Below the pieces are notes generated by a model. It was given only the letters and a program-made list of their open reading frames with translations. It searched no databases and was not told the DNA's origin. A program made the position numbers and the translations under genes. A DNA stretch of 64,000 nt from Lysobacter ciconiae (GTDB lineage Bacteria; Pseudomonadota; Gammaproteobacteria; Xanthomonadales; Xanthomonadaceae), in NCBI RefSeq assembly GCF_015209725.1, contig NZ_CP063656.1, positions 1-64,000 of the forward strand, read 5' to 3'. Shown in pieces: positions 36,765 to 46,215 of the stretch (its first letter is position 1; each line of letters begins with the position of its first letter).

Positions 36765-37868
36765 TCAGTTGTCGGTCGGCATCACCGGCATCGCCGATGC
36801 CGGGACGAGCGGGTTGTCGTCGTCGCGCAGATAGTCAGGCAGCGCATTGTCGGTGTCCTCGCCCATGCGGTCGCCGAGGATCTGGTAATTGCGCCGCTGC
36901 ATCCATGCATCGCGGACCAGCGCGTAGTCGTCGGAGGCGCCCTCGCGCAGGCTGTCGGTCGCCAGCAACTGGGTGCGCACGTCCACCAGCTGCAGGCCCT
37001 GCAGGGGAATCCGGATCTTGTCCTGCTCGACCTGCCGCAGCGGGCTCAGCGGCGCGTCGCCCACCATGCCGAGCACGTCGCGCACCGTGCGCGGGCCGAA
37101 CAGCGGCAATTCCACGTAGCGCGAGCGTTCCCAGCCCCATACACCCAGGGTCTGGCCGAAATCCTCGTTGCGCCGGTCCAGCTTGGCGTCGCTGGCAGGA
37201 TCGAAAATACCGGCGATCCCCAGCGTCGTGTTGAGCACGAACCGCCCGAGCGCCTGCCCGGCCTGCGCCGGCTTGCCCTGCAGCAGCGCATTGAGCGCGG
37301 TGACCGGTTGCCCCAGGTTGCTGAAGAAATTGCTCACCCCGAGCCGCACCGGCCGCGGCGCGACGGCGACATAGAACTGGGCCAGCGGGCGGGCGATGGT
37401 GCGATCGACCGCGTTGTTGAAGCGGTGCATCGGGCGGTTGTAGCGCTCCCACGGGTCGTACACGCCGGCGATCTGCGCGGCGGCCGGCAAGGTGGGGTCG
37501 GCGACGGGGTCGTACACGCCGTAGAGGGCGTCAAAGTCGCGTTCGGCCGCGGTGCGCGCCTGCATTCCAGCCGCGTCCTGATCGGTCGCCGACACCGCCG
37601 GCGGCGCGTCGATCGACTCGGCAGGGGTGTCACCCGCAGGGGCATCCTGGGCGCCGATGGCCGCCGGTTCCGTCGCCGCCGGTTCGATCACGGCAGGCAA
37701 TTCGGAGCCCGCGTCCGTTGCTGGCGTTGCCGGCACTACCGGCGTTGCCGCGGCACCGAGCACCGGCGGCGCGCTCGCGCAACCAACGCCTGTCACGGCG
37801 AGGACCAGGCCCAGGCCAAGCACCAACGACGGCGCACGGCGATGGCGGTTGCGGAATGAGGTGGGCAT
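36765..37868 (-). CDS. mlaA: Outer-membrane lipoprotein MlaA (VacJ)
   Basis: MlaA takes mislocalised phospholipids from the outer leaflet of the outer membrane and passes them to MlaC. The 367-residue precursor has a lipobox ending in Cys30 (VTGVGC). An unusually long Ala/Pro-rich linker (about 31-135) precedes the MlaA domain (DPWERYNRPMHRFNNAVD, FFSNLGQPVTALNALLQGK, GIFDPASDAKLDRRNEDFGQTLG, YVELPLFGPRTVRDVLG). E. coli MlaA is about 250 residues; the linker accounts for most of the difference. It is the last gene of the mla operon. Confidence 0.94.
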   Translation of the reverse strand: MPTSFRNRHRRAPSLVLGLGLVLAVTGVGCASAPPVLGAAATPVVPATPATDAGSELPAVIEPAATEPAAIGAQDAPAGDTPAESIDAPPAVSATDQDAAGMQARTAAERDFDALYGVYDPVADPTLPAAAQIAGVYDPWERYNRPMHRFNNAVDRTIARPLAQFYVAVAPRPVRLGVSNFFSNLGQPVTALNALLQGKPAQAGQALGRFVLNTTLGIAGIFDPASDAKLDRRNEDFGQTLGVWGWERSRYVELPLFGPRTVRDVLGMVGDAPLSPLRQVEQDKIRIPLQGLQLVDVRTQLLATDSLREGASDDYALVRDAWMQRRNYQILGDRMGEDTDNALPDYLRDDDNPLVPASAMPVMPTDN

Positions 37869-37944
37869 CAAGAGCAGTCCATGGCACGTTGGTGGCCGAA
37901 TGCGGGTGCGGAGGCGACGGTCGCCGACGCGCGCACGGCCCAAT

Positions 37945-38256
37945 TTAGTTGGCGAAATCCAGCGCGGCGCCCAGCCGGTAGGCGCGGCGAAGTTCCGCCA
38001 GGCCCGCCGGCTCGCCGAGCACCTCATCGGCACCGGTACGCGCGGCGAGCTCGGCCAGCAACGCCACGCCTGCACTGTCGACGCGCTCCACCGCGGAGAG
38101 GTCCAGCTGGGTGATGCCGTTCGGCCAGGCGGCGCACCGGCCCCACAGGGCGGGTACCGCGTCGCGATCGAGCACGCCGGAAAACACCAGCGCCGTGCCG
38201 TCACGCTCGACCGAGGCGATGGGGGCAGGTGAGCGCATGCCAGCGGCCGGCGTCAC
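37945..38256 (-). CDS. mlaB: STAS-domain protein MlaB
   Basis: The 103-residue protein is a single STAS domain (TALVFSGVLDRDAVPALW, then ITQLDLSAVERVDSAGVALLAELA with the conserved DSAG loop). MlaB binds the MlaF ATPase and stabilises the MlaFEDB inner-membrane complex. It probably starts at a GTG that overlaps the mlaC stop by 4 bp (GTGA); an internal ATG six codons later is the alternative. Confidence 0.88.
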   Translation of the reverse strand: MTPAAGMRSPAPIASVERDGTALVFSGVLDRDAVPALWGRCAAWPNGITQLDLSAVERVDSAGVALLAELAARTGADEVLGEPAGLAELRRAYRLGAALDFAN

Positions 38257-38903
38257 TTGGCGGTCGGCTGCAGCCTGCCCGCTTCCAGGTCGGTCGAGAT
38301 CTCGTTGATCGACTTGCGCGACAACGGCTCGTCAAACTGGTTGCGGAAGGTCTGCACGAAGCTCACGCCCTCGACCATCACGTCGAACACCTTCCAGTCG
38401 TTGCCGACCTTGCGCATCAGGTAATCCACCGGGATCGGGTCGCCGCCCTGGCGGATGAACTCGCTGGAGACCTTGACCATCGCCCCGCCGCGCAGCGGCG
38501 TCTCGGACTTGATGCGCACCTTCAGCCGGCTGTTGAAGTCCAGCAGCGAGGAGCCGTAGCGGCCCATCAGGTTGCTGGTGAGTGCCTTGGCGAAACGGTT
38601 GACGTCCGCGTCGGCGGCGCCGCGGCCGTGGCGGCCGAGCACCAGCTGGGCGGCGTACTTGCTGTCGAACATCTGCTCGAACTCGGCGCTGATGAACTTC
38701 TGCAGCGCGGCGCGATCGGCGGTGAATTCGGCGCGGCGCGCGTCCAGCGTGGTCAGCACGCGGGTGGAGTTGTCCAGTACCAGCTTGCTGGGCGAGGCGG
38801 TGGCGGTCGTGGCCGCGGCAGTCTGGCCGGCAGGGAACGCCAGCACGGGAGCGCCGGCCAGCAGCGCGGCGGAAACCAGAACGGAGATCAGGCGGATTTT
38901 CAT
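38253..38903 (-). CDS. mlaC: Periplasmic phospholipid shuttle MlaC
   Basis: The 216-residue protein has a signal peptide (MKIRLISVLVSAALLAG, cleavage near LAFPA) and the MlaC fold (RAALQKFISAEFEQMFD, RYGSSLLDFNSRLKVRI, VDYLMRKVGNDWKVFDVMVEGVS). It carries phospholipids between MlaA at the outer membrane and MlaD at the inner membrane. It lies 2 bp after mlaD and overlaps mlaB. Confidence 0.95.
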   Translation of the reverse strand: MKIRLISVLVSAALLAGAPVLAFPAGQTAAATTATASPSKLVLDNSTRVLTTLDARRAEFTADRAALQKFISAEFEQMFDSKYAAQLVLGRHGRGAADADVNRFAKALTSNLMGRYGSSLLDFNSRLKVRIKSETPLRGGAMVKVSSEFIRQGGDPIPVDYLMRKVGNDWKVFDVMVEGVSFVQTFRNQFDEPLSRKSINEISTDLEAGRLQPTAK

Positions 38904-38905
38904 AG

Positions 38906-39451
38906 TCAGTCCTTGGGGGTGTCGCCGTTGTCCTGCAGGTACGCGGGAAGCTCGGCGGCGCCGTCATCGGCGCTACCCGGGCCATTGTCCGGACCTCCGC
39001 TGAACATGTACTTGCCGACCATCTGGATCAGGTCGACCGAGGACTGGGTCAGGAAGATCTGGTCGCCGGCCTTCAACGGCTCGGGATCGCCGCCGGGTTG
39101 CAGCCCAATGTAGCTCTCGCCCAGCAGGCCGGAGGTGAGGATGGCGGCGCTGGTGTCGGCGGGCAGGTCGTCGTAGCGCTTGTCGATGGCCAAGGTGACC
39201 ACCGAATCAAGCTTCACCGGGTCCAGGGTGATGTGGGAGACCCGGCCGATCGCCACGCCGCCGATCTTGACCGGCGCGTTCGCGCGCAGCGGGCCCAGAT
39301 TGGTGAAGCGGGCAGTGACCTCATAGTCGCTGACACCGAACCAGCCCAGCTTGCCGTTGGTGGAGCTCATCGCCAGGACCAGCAGGGACGCCAGGGCCAG
39401 CAGCAGGAAGGCGCCGACGGCAAACTCGATACGGGGGCTGCGCATACTCAT
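38906..39451 (-). CDS. mlaD: MCE-domain protein MlaD
   Basis: The 181-residue protein has one N-terminal membrane helix (about 9-28) and an MCE domain (YEVTARFTNLGPLRANAPVKIGGVAIGRV, AAILTSGLLGESYIGLQPGG). It forms the hexameric ring through which lipid passes between MlaC and MlaFE. A Gly/Asp/Pro-rich tail follows. It is in the canonical mla order. Confidence 0.95.
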   Translation of the reverse strand: MSMRSPRIEFAVGAFLLLALASLLVLAMSSTNGKLGWFGVSDYEVTARFTNLGPLRANAPVKIGGVAIGRVSHITLDPVKLDSVVTLAIDKRYDDLPADTSAAILTSGLLGESYIGLQPGGDPEPLKAGDQIFLTQSSVDLIQMVGKYMFSGGPDNGPGSADDGAAELPAYLQDNGDTPKD

Positions 39452-39488
39452 GGGGTGTCACTCGTGGAAAGTGGGAGTCGATCGGGGA

Positions 39489-40238
39489 TCAGGTGAACAG
39501 CAGGGCGGACATCACGAAGTTCAGCATCAGCACCAGCAGCGAGGCATTCACCACCGCCTTGGTGGTCGCCACCGAGGTGCCCTCGATGGTCGGCTCGGCG
39601 TGGAAGCCGACGTAGGCCGCGACCAGCGCCGCCACCGCGCCGAACACGGCGGACTTGACCATCGCCATGCCGAAGTCGTCGACCAGGTCGACGCTGTCGC
39701 GCAGCACCTGCCAGAAAATACCCGAATCCACGCCGATGACGTGGACCGCCTCCAGATAGCTCGCGCTGATCGCCAGGCTGCAGAAGAAGCCCGTCAGCAG
39801 CGGCACGCACAGCACGGCGGCCCAGAAGCGCGGCGCCACCGCCTTGCCGACCGGGTCGATCCCCATCAGGCCCAGCGCGGTGATCTGGTCGGTGGCGCGC
39901 ATCAGTCCCAGCTCCGCGGCAATGGAGGATCCGGCGCGGCCGATGAACAGCAACGCCGTCAGCACCGGTCCCAGCTCGCGATAGATGCCCAGCCCAAGGA
40001 TCATGCTGACCTGGGTGCTGGCGCCGTAGGTGTCCAGCGCGCGGTAGGCCAGCAGCGTCAGCGACAGGCCGACGAAGGCGCCGCCAACGACGATGATCGG
40101 CAGCGAGCGCGCACCGATCTTGTAGATCTCCCGGACCAGCTCGCGGAACAGGTCGCGGCTGGGGACCGAGGCGCGCAGCACCGAGAGGGTGAACAGCCCG
40201 GCGCGACCGACCGCGCGGATGGCCTCTGCCAGCGCCAT
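39489..40238 (-). CDS. mlaE: ABC transporter permease MlaE
   Basis: The 249-residue inner-membrane protein has five to six helices and the MlaE signature GLGIYRELGPVLTALLFIGRAGSSIAAELG with coupling-helix residues TDQITALGLMGIDPV. It is the permease of the Mla phospholipid transporter. The ATG overlaps the mlaF stop by one base (TGATG). Confidence 0.95.
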   Translation of the reverse strand: MALAEAIRAVGRAGLFTLSVLRASVPSRDLFRELVREIYKIGARSLPIIVVGGAFVGLSLTLLAYRALDTYGASTQVSMILGLGIYRELGPVLTALLFIGRAGSSIAAELGLMRATDQITALGLMGIDPVGKAVAPRFWAAVLCVPLLTGFFCSLAISASYLEAVHVIGVDSGIFWQVLRDSVDLVDDFGMAMVKSAVFGAVAALVAAYVGFHAEPTIEGTSVATTKAVVNASLLVLMLNFVMSALLFT

Positions 40239-41041
40239 CAGGCGGCCGCCTCTGCGGTGGCGGTGCGCGGCCGCGCATCGAACGCGATCGGGCCGTCCGG
40301 GTTGCCGTCCAGGAACTGGCGCACCAGCGGATCGGTGCTGGCCTGCAACTGGGCCGGCGTGCCGGAAAACACGATCGTGCGGTTGGCGATCATGATCGCG
40401 TGGTCGCAGATCGGCAGCGTCTCGCGGACGTGATGGGAGACCAGGATGCTGGTCAGCCCCAGGCTGTCGTTGAGCCGGCGCACCAGCTCCATCACCACCC
40501 CGGCAGCGATCGGATCCAGGCCGGTCAGCGGCTCGTCGTAGATCATCAGCGGCGGATCCATGGCCAGCGCGCGGGCCAGCGCGACACGGCGCGCCATGCC
40601 GCCGGACAGCTCGCGCGGATACGCATCGGCAGCGGCGACCAGGCCGACGGCGTGCAGCTTCATCCGCACCAGGCGTTCGATCACCGGCCGCGGCAACGCC
40701 GTGTGGGTGTGCAGCGGCAGGGCGACGTTCTCGGCCACGGTCAGGTCGGTCAGCAGGCCATTGCCCTGCAGCAGCACGCCGATGCCCTTGCGCATCTCGA
40801 ACAGCGCGCGCGAACGCCGCGGAATCGGCTGGCCGAAGATCTCCACCGTTCCCGCCGCCGCCGGCAGCTCGCCGGTCAGTGCGGCCAGCAGCGTCGACTT
40901 GCCGCTGCCGGACGGGCCAAACACCGTCAGCACCTGGCCGCGCGGCACGCTGAGGTTGATGTCCTGCAACACCGTGCGGCTGTCGCGATCGAGGCGCAGG
41001 CCGGCAAGGCGGACGATGGGCGTGGAATCGATCATGGGCAT
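40238..41041 (-). CDS. mlaF: ABC transporter ATP-binding protein MlaF
   Basis: The 267-residue ATPase of the Mla system has Walker A GPSGSGKST, signature LSGGMARR, Walker B LMIYDEP and switch His VSHH. The LSGGM signature is typical of MlaF rather than of general importers. It is the first gene of mlaFEDCBA. An alternative ATG lies two codons downstream (MIDSTP); neither has a strong ribosome-binding site. Confidence 0.94.
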   Translation of the reverse strand: MPMIDSTPIVRLAGLRLDRDSRTVLQDINLSVPRGQVLTVFGPSGSGKSTLLAALTGELPAAAGTVEIFGQPIPRRSRALFEMRKGIGVLLQGNGLLTDLTVAENVALPLHTHTALPRPVIERLVRMKLHAVGLVAAADAYPRELSGGMARRVALARALAMDPPLMIYDEPLTGLDPIAAGVVMELVRRLNDSLGLTSILVSHHVRETLPICDHAIMIANRTIVFSGTPAQLQASTDPLVRQFLDGNPDGPIAFDARPRTATAEAAA

Positions 41042-41252
41042 GGGCCGGTAATGCGAACACGGGCCGCGCCGCCGTGCGGCGGAGCAGGTCGCGCATTGTC
41101 GCAGCCCGCCGCATGGTGCGCACGCCAAAGACTGAATGGACGAGGCGGGCGGACCGGACGCGTGCTGGGCCTTCACCGCGGCGGGACGCGGTGGCGGCGA
41201 AGCTGGTCGCGCCGACGCGGGTCCCGCGGTCGGCCTTTTCAGGGAGCAGACG

Positions 41253-41756
41253 ATGAGTGACAAAAAAATTCCCGCAGACGATACCGACCAGCAGGCGCTC
41301 GGATCCGGTGCCGGCGCAGTCGCCGGCGCGGTGACCGGGGCGGCGGTGGGCGCCCCCGGCGGCCCGATCGGAATGGCCATCGGCGCGTTGGCTGGCGGTG
41401 TGATCGGTGCCGGCGCCGGCGAGGCGATGGCGGTACGCGCAGGGATCGAGGACTACCGCGCACACTTCCAGCGCGACTACACCGGCGCCGCGTACTACCG
41501 GCCCGGGCAGGCGTGGGAGGACTACCAGCCCGCCTACGAGTTCGCCTACGACCAGTTCGAGGAGTACCGCGGCAGGCCGTGGGCCGAAGTGGAGCCGGGC
41601 CTGCGCGAGGAGTGGGAAATCGAGCGCGCCGATCGACCCGAGCGTGCCGAATGGGCGGAGGCGCGTGCGGCCGTCGCCGACGGTTGGGAGTACCTGCGCG
41701 AAGCCGCGCGCATGGACGCGCCCCGGGCTGATGCCCGCAACGGCTCGCTGGAGTAG
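41253..41756 (+). CDS. Glycine-zipper protein, function unknown
   Basis: The start at 41253 has AGGGAGC upstream. The 167-residue protein has no signal peptide. It has a Gly/Ala-rich zipper (about residues 18-60, repeats of GAVAGAVTGAAVG type) able to insert into membranes, then an acidic, Tyr/Trp-rich region (YYRPGQAWEDYQPAYEFAYDQFEEYRG). Similar proteins are annotated as hypothetical or stress-related. It is divergent from mlaF and followed closely by folE. Confidence 0.75.
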   Translation: MSDKKIPADDTDQQALGSGAGAVAGAVTGAAVGAPGGPIGMAIGALAGGVIGAGAGEAMAVRAGIEDYRAHFQRDYTGAAYYRPGQAWEDYQPAYEFAYDQFEEYRGRPWAEVEPGLREEWEIERADRPERAEWAEARAAVADGWEYLREAARMDAPRADARNGSLE

Positions 41757-41791
41757 CATGGCCGGCCCTTAGACGAAGGTGTTGCAGTGCC

Positions 41792-42382
41792 ATGGCCGAT
41801 CCCGTCAAACCCACCCGCGAGGAGGCCGAGGCCGCAGTCCGCACCTTGCTCTCATGGGCCGGAGACGACCCCGGCCGTGAGGGCCTGCTCGATACGCCGC
41901 GGCGCGTCGCCAAGGCCTACGCCGACTGGTTCAGCGGCTACGAGATCGATCCCGACGAGTACCTGGCGCGCACGTTTGAGGAAGTCGCCGGTTACGACGA
42001 GCTGATCGTGCTGCGCGACATCCGCTTCGAGAGCCACTGCGAGCACCACATGGCGCCGATCATCGGTCGCGCACACGTGGGCTACCTGCCCGATGGCAAG
42101 GTGGTGGGCATCAGCAAGCTGGCACGCGTGGTCGACGCCTACGCGCGGCGCCTGCAGGTGCAGGAGAAGATGACCGCGCAGATCGCCGACTGCATCCAGC
42201 GCGTGCTGCAACCGCGCGGCGTCGGCGTCGTCATCGAGGCCAGCCACGGCTGCATGACCACCCGCGGCGTGCACAAGCGCGGCGTAGCCATGATCACCTC
42301 CAAGATGATGGGCGGCTTCCGCGAGGACGGTCGCACCCGCGCCGAGTTCCTGCAGTTCATCGGCAGCCCGGCGCGCAACTGA
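41792..42382 (+). CDS. folE: GTP cyclohydrolase I
   Basis: This enzyme converts GTP to 7,8-dihydroneopterin triphosphate, the first step of folate and tetrahydropterin synthesis. The 196-residue protein has the zinc-binding and catalytic motifs FESHCEHHMAPIIG and EASHGCMTTRGVHK, and the active-site segment GISKLARVVDAYARRLQVQE. Length is typical. Tetrahydropterin made by this route could serve phhA. No terminator was seen between it and egtB, 52 bp downstream. Confidence 0.96.
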   Translation: MADPVKPTREEAEAAVRTLLSWAGDDPGREGLLDTPRRVAKAYADWFSGYEIDPDEYLARTFEEVAGYDELIVLRDIRFESHCEHHMAPIIGRAHVGYLPDGKVVGISKLARVVDAYARRLQVQEKMTAQIADCIQRVLQPRGVGVVIEASHGCMTTRGVHKRGVAMITSKMMGGFREDGRTRAEFLQFIGSPARN

Positions 42383-42434
42383 GCGTTACCGCTTCGTGAT
42401 CAGGCCGATACATTCGCCTCTGTATTCTGCGGCG

Positions 42435-43775
42435 ATGTCCAGCCAATCCGCCCCGCAGCCGGCCACCACGCCGGCATCCACGCACCCCTCCGAACCGCCG
42501 GCGCCCCCGTCGGCGCGCCAGTCCCTGCCGGCCGCTTACCGGGCCGTGCGCGAGCGCAGCGTGGCATTGGCCGCGCCCGTCTCGGCCGAAGACGCGATGC
42601 TGCAATCGATGGAAGAGACCAGCCCGACCAAGTGGCACCTGGCCCACACGACCTGGTTTTTCGAACGTTTCGTGCTGGCCGAAAGCGCCGGCTACCAGCC
42701 CGTCAACGCGGACTGGGACTACCTGTTCAACAGCTATTACCAGAGCGTGGGCCCGATGCACGCCCGCCACCGGCGCGGGATGCTGTCACGCCCGTCGCTG
42801 GCCGAGGTCCTCGATTACCGCCGCGCGGTCGATGAACGCATGGGCCGCGCCTTCGACGCCGGCCGGTTCGATGCGCCGCTTTGCCAGCGCATCGAGCTGG
42901 GCCTGCATCACGAGCAGCAGCACCAGGAGCTGCTGCTGACCGACATCAAGCACGCGCTGTGGTGCAACCCGCTGAAGCCCGCCTACCGCGACGACCTGCC
43001 GCTTGCCAGCGCCGCCGCCGGTCCGCTGGACTGGCTGGGCCAGGATGAGGCAATCGTGGAGATCGGCGCCGCCGCCTGGCCGCTGGACAGCGGGTGCTTC
43101 GCCTTTGACAACGAGTCGCCCCGGCACCGCGTGTTGATGCCCGCGCACGCGCTCGCCACCCGGCCGGTGACCAACGCCGAGTACCACGACTTCATCGACG
43201 CCGGCGGCTACCGCGACGCCTCGCTATGGCTGAGCGATGGCTGGGCGCTGGTCAACCAGGCCGCGTGGCGGCACCCGATCTACTGGGACGAGGCGCTGGC
43301 GTCGGAATTCACCCTGGGCGGGACGCGGCCGATCGATCCGCACGCGCCGGTCAGCCACCTCAGCTACTACGAAGCGGACGCGTTCGCGCGCTGGGCCGGC
43401 GCGCGCCTGCCCACCGAGGTCGAGTGGGAAAACGCGGCCGCCGCGGTCGCCGTGGATGGCAACTTCGTCGACCGGGGCTACCTGCATCCGGTCGCCGCCG
43501 GGTCCGGCGCCGGCAGCGTCAATGCCAGCGCTCCGCAGCAATTGTTCGGCGACGTGTGGGAGTGGACCTCCAGCGCGTATACCGCCTACCCCGGCTTCCG
43601 CGAGATGCCCGGCTCGCTGGGCGAATACAACGGCAAGTTCATGAGCGGACAACAGATCCTCCGCGGTGGCAGCTGTGCCAGCTCGCGCGACCACCTGCGC
43701 GCCAGCTACCGCAACTTCTTCCACGCGCCCGACCGCTGGCAGTTCAGCGGCCTGCGCCTGGCGCGCTACGCATGA
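42435..43775 (+). CDS. egtB: Ergothioneine biosynthesis sulfoxide synthase EgtB
   Basis: EgtB is an iron enzyme that joins hercynine to a thiol (gamma-Glu-Cys or Cys). The 446-residue protein has an N-terminal DinB-like domain with iron ligands in THWHLAH-like PTKWHLAHTTWFFE and in GLHHEQQHQELLL. A C-terminal formylglycine-enzyme-like (SUMF1) domain contains LPTEVEWENAA, LFGDVWEWTSS and QILRGGSCAS. The downstream egtD overlaps by 4 bp. An upstream in-frame GTG exists, but the ATG at 42435 fits family length. Confidence 0.93.
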   Translation: MSSQSAPQPATTPASTHPSEPPAPPSARQSLPAAYRAVRERSVALAAPVSAEDAMLQSMEETSPTKWHLAHTTWFFERFVLAESAGYQPVNADWDYLFNSYYQSVGPMHARHRRGMLSRPSLAEVLDYRRAVDERMGRAFDAGRFDAPLCQRIELGLHHEQQHQELLLTDIKHALWCNPLKPAYRDDLPLASAAAGPLDWLGQDEAIVEIGAAAWPLDSGCFAFDNESPRHRVLMPAHALATRPVTNAEYHDFIDAGGYRDASLWLSDGWALVNQAAWRHPIYWDEALASEFTLGGTRPIDPHAPVSHLSYYEADAFARWAGARLPTEVEWENAAAAVAVDGNFVDRGYLHPVAAGSGAGSVNASAPQQLFGDVWEWTSSAYTAYPGFREMPGSLGEYNGKFMSGQQILRGGSCASSRDHLRASYRNFFHAPDRWQFSGLRLARYA

Positions 43776-44746
43776 CGGTCACCGTGGCGCCGAAGATCAC
43801 GCTCAGCGACCTGCAGCCCAGCGCCGATGACATCACCGGCGACGTGCTCGCAGGGCTTTCGGCGACGCCCAAGACCCTGCCCTCGAAGTACTTCTACGAC
43901 GAGCGCGGCTCGCGCCTGTTCGAGCGGATCACCCGCGAGCCGGAGTACTACCTGACCCGCGTCGAGCTGGACCTGCTGGACGCGTCGATGCCGGCGATCG
44001 CCGGGGCGGTCGCGCCGCGTGCCCACGTGGTCGAGTACGGCAGTGGCAGCGGGCGCAAGACCCACCTGCTGCTGGACGGCCTGACCGATCCCGTGGCCTA
44101 CACGCCGATCGAGATCTCGCGCACCGCTTTGCTGGCCAGCGTGGAACGCCTGGCCGATGCCTACCCGGAGGTGGAGATGCTGCCGGTCTGCGCCGACTTC
44201 ACCCAGCCGGTGCCGCTGCCGACGCCGGCGCGCGGCAATGGTCACGTGCTGGTGTTCTTTCCTGGATCGACGCTGGGCAACTTCCTGCCGGCCGATGCCG
44301 AGCGCCTGTTGCGCTCGATGCGCGCCACCATGGGCTCCGGTGGCCAGGCGTTGATCGGCATCGACCTGGACAAGGACCCGGCGCTGATCGAGGCGGCCTA
44401 CAACGACGCCGCCGGGGTCACCGCCGACTTCACCCTCAACCTGCTGGTGCGGCTCAACCGCGACATCGGCAGCGATTTTGACGTGGACTCGTTCGCCCAC
44501 CGCGCGGTGTACTCGCGCGAACGCATGCGCATCGAGACCCACCTGGTAAGCCTGCGCGACCAGCAGGTGCATGTGGCGGGCCGGCAGTTCGATTTTTCCG
44601 ACGGCGAGGCGATGGAAGTCGAGTACAGCCACAAGTACACCGACGCGAGCTTCGCCGCGCTGGCCGCGCGCGCGGGCCTGCGCGTTGTCGAGCGCTGGAA
44701 CGATCCCAGCGACTGGTTCGGCCTGCGCCTGCTCGCGGCGGCCTGA
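43772..44746 (+). CDS. egtD: L-histidine N-alpha-methyltransferase EgtD
   Basis: EgtD trimethylates histidine to hercynine using SAM, the first step of ergothioneine synthesis. The 324-residue protein starts at an ATGA overlap with egtB. Key segments are LPSKYFYDERGSRLFERIT, SAM-binding VEYGSGSGRKT, and VFFPGSTLGNF. With egtB it makes a two-gene ergothioneine pathway. No egtC or egtE was seen, which suggests the short type of pathway or unlinked genes. Confidence 0.94.
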   Translation: MTVTVAPKITLSDLQPSADDITGDVLAGLSATPKTLPSKYFYDERGSRLFERITREPEYYLTRVELDLLDASMPAIAGAVAPRAHVVEYGSGSGRKTHLLLDGLTDPVAYTPIEISRTALLASVERLADAYPEVEMLPVCADFTQPVPLPTPARGNGHVLVFFPGSTLGNFLPADAERLLRSMRATMGSGGQALIGIDLDKDPALIEAAYNDAAGVTADFTLNLLVRLNRDIGSDFDVDSFAHRAVYSRERMRIETHLVSLRDQQVHVAGRQFDFSDGEAMEVEYSHKYTDASFAALAARAGLRVVERWNDPSDWFGLRLLAAA

Positions 44747-44814
44747 TCGCCATTCGAGTCAAGGAGGGCGCCGGGTTCGCAGTACCTCGACACCCGCCTG
44801 CCGATGCTCTCGCG

Positions 44815-45891
44815 ATGAGCTCAACAACCACCGTGTCACCGCCCGCCGACTCGATCGAAACGGCCAGCCAGGCGGGCCTTCGCTACGTCTGCGACGACCA
44901 TCCCGGTATCGCCCGACTGCGCGCCGGCAAGGGCTTCCACTACCGCGATGCGGACGGGGATCGGGTCAGTGATGCGCAGACCCTGTCGCGCATCCAGGCG
45001 CTGGCGATTCCGCCGGCCTGGACCGAGGTGTGGATCTGCCAGCGCGCCAACGGCCACCTGCAGGCGACCGGGCGGGATGCGCGCGGCCGCAAGCAGTACC
45101 GCTACCACGCCGACTGGAGCCGGGTCCGCGGTGACGGCAAGTTCGACCGCATCGTCGAGTTCGGCGCGACCCTGCCCAGGCTGCGCCGGCACCTGCGCAA
45201 GGACCTCGCCGAGCCGGGTTTCGGCCGCGACAAGGTGCTGGCGATCGTCGTCGCGCTGCTGGCCGATACGCTGGTGCGGATCGGCAACGACCGCTATGCA
45301 CGCAGCAACCGCTCCTTCGGCCTGACCACGCTGCGCAACCGCCATATCGCCTTCCTGCGCGGCGGGCGCGCGCGGCTGAGCTTCCGCGGCAAGGGCGGGC
45401 AGCAGCACGAGATCGAACTCGACGACGCGCGCCTGGCCAAGCTGGTCAAGGCCTGCCAGCAACTGCCCGGGCAGGCCCTGTTCCAGTACCGCCAGGACGA
45501 CGGCAGTATCCAGCCGGTCGATTCGGGCGCGGTCAACGACTACCTCCACCGCCGCCTGGGCAACGGCTTCAGCGCGAAGGACTTCCGCACCTGGGGTGGC
45601 ACGCTGATCGCGTTCCGCGAACTGGCCGGCACGCCGGTACCCGAGGCCGGACCCGGCGGCGAGCCCAGCGAGCGCGCTCTGGCCAAGGCCCGCAACGCGG
45701 TGATCAAGCAGGTCGCCGAGGAACTGGGCAACACGCCGGCGGTGTGCCGCAAGGCCTACATCGATCCGGTGGTGTTCGACGGCTGGCAGGCCGGCCGGCT
45801 GCAGCGCGCCGCGGCCAATGCGCGCGGTGCCCGTCAATGGGAACGCGCGGCGCTGAAGTTCCTCAAGCGCGAGCACCGGCGGTCGCGCTAG
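44815..45891 (+). CDS. Bacterial DNA topoisomerase IB
   Basis: The 358-residue protein is a poxvirus-like type IB topoisomerase, which relaxes supercoils through a 3'-phosphotyrosine. The N-terminal domain has GFHYRDADGDRVSD and IPPAWTEVWIC. Catalytic Arg/Lys segments are VRIGNDRYARSNRSFGLTTL and SFRGKGGQQH, and the active-site Tyr is in AVCRKAYIDPVV. Length is normal for the family. It lies 68 bp after egtD with no clear functional tie. Confidence 0.92.
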   Translation: MSSTTTVSPPADSIETASQAGLRYVCDDHPGIARLRAGKGFHYRDADGDRVSDAQTLSRIQALAIPPAWTEVWICQRANGHLQATGRDARGRKQYRYHADWSRVRGDGKFDRIVEFGATLPRLRRHLRKDLAEPGFGRDKVLAIVVALLADTLVRIGNDRYARSNRSFGLTTLRNRHIAFLRGGRARLSFRGKGGQQHEIELDDARLAKLVKACQQLPGQALFQYRQDDGSIQPVDSGAVNDYLHRRLGNGFSAKDFRTWGGTLIAFRELAGTPVPEAGPGGEPSERALAKARNAVIKQVAEELGNTPAVCRKAYIDPVVFDGWQAGRLQRAAANARGARQWERAALKFLKREHRRSR

Positions 45892-45957
45892 GCCGCCTCT
45901 TCACCCGCCGTGGTCGCGACCGTCGCCAGACTCGACGTTCCCGCGAGGAGAAACACC

Positions 45958-46191
45958 ATGGCCACCTGCGACGTCTGCGGCAACAACTACGACAAGAGCT
46001 TCAGCGTGAAAACCGTCGACGGCGGCGGCACGTTCGACTCCTTCGAGTGCGCGATCCACGCCCTCGCACCCAGTTGCGACCATTGCCAGTGCAAGATCAT
46101 CGGCCACGGCAGCGAACACGACGGCAAGATGTTCTGTTGCGCGCACTGCGCACGCAAATCGGGCGTCATCGGCTTGGAAGACCGGGTCTAG
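45958..46191 (+). CDS. Small Cys/His-rich metal-binding protein
   Basis: The 77-residue protein starts at an ATG with CGAGGAG upstream. It contains CDVCGNNY, HCQCKI and FCCAHC pairs, nine cysteines and several His in total, suggesting zinc-ribbon-type metal binding. Homologues are widespread small proteins of unknown role. It is convergent with the barstar-like gene. Confidence 0.75.
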   Translation: MATCDVCGNNYDKSFSVKTVDGGGTFDSFECAIHALAPSCDHCQCKIIGHGSEHDGKMFCCAHCARKSGVIGLEDRV

Positions 46192-46215
46192 GGCAGCTCG
46201 GCGAAAGGCTGTGGA

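Noticed and set aside
39489..41759. A 756-codon minus-strand frame ending as MlaE
   Set aside because: Only the last 249 codons are MlaE; upstream it runs out of frame across mlaF. It is not a fusion.
44761..44767. Strong AAGGAGG motif 48 bp before the topoisomerase IB start
   Set aside because: No in-frame start lies at a proper distance. The nearer ATG (44804) is out of frame and closes after four codons, so the motif is probably chance.
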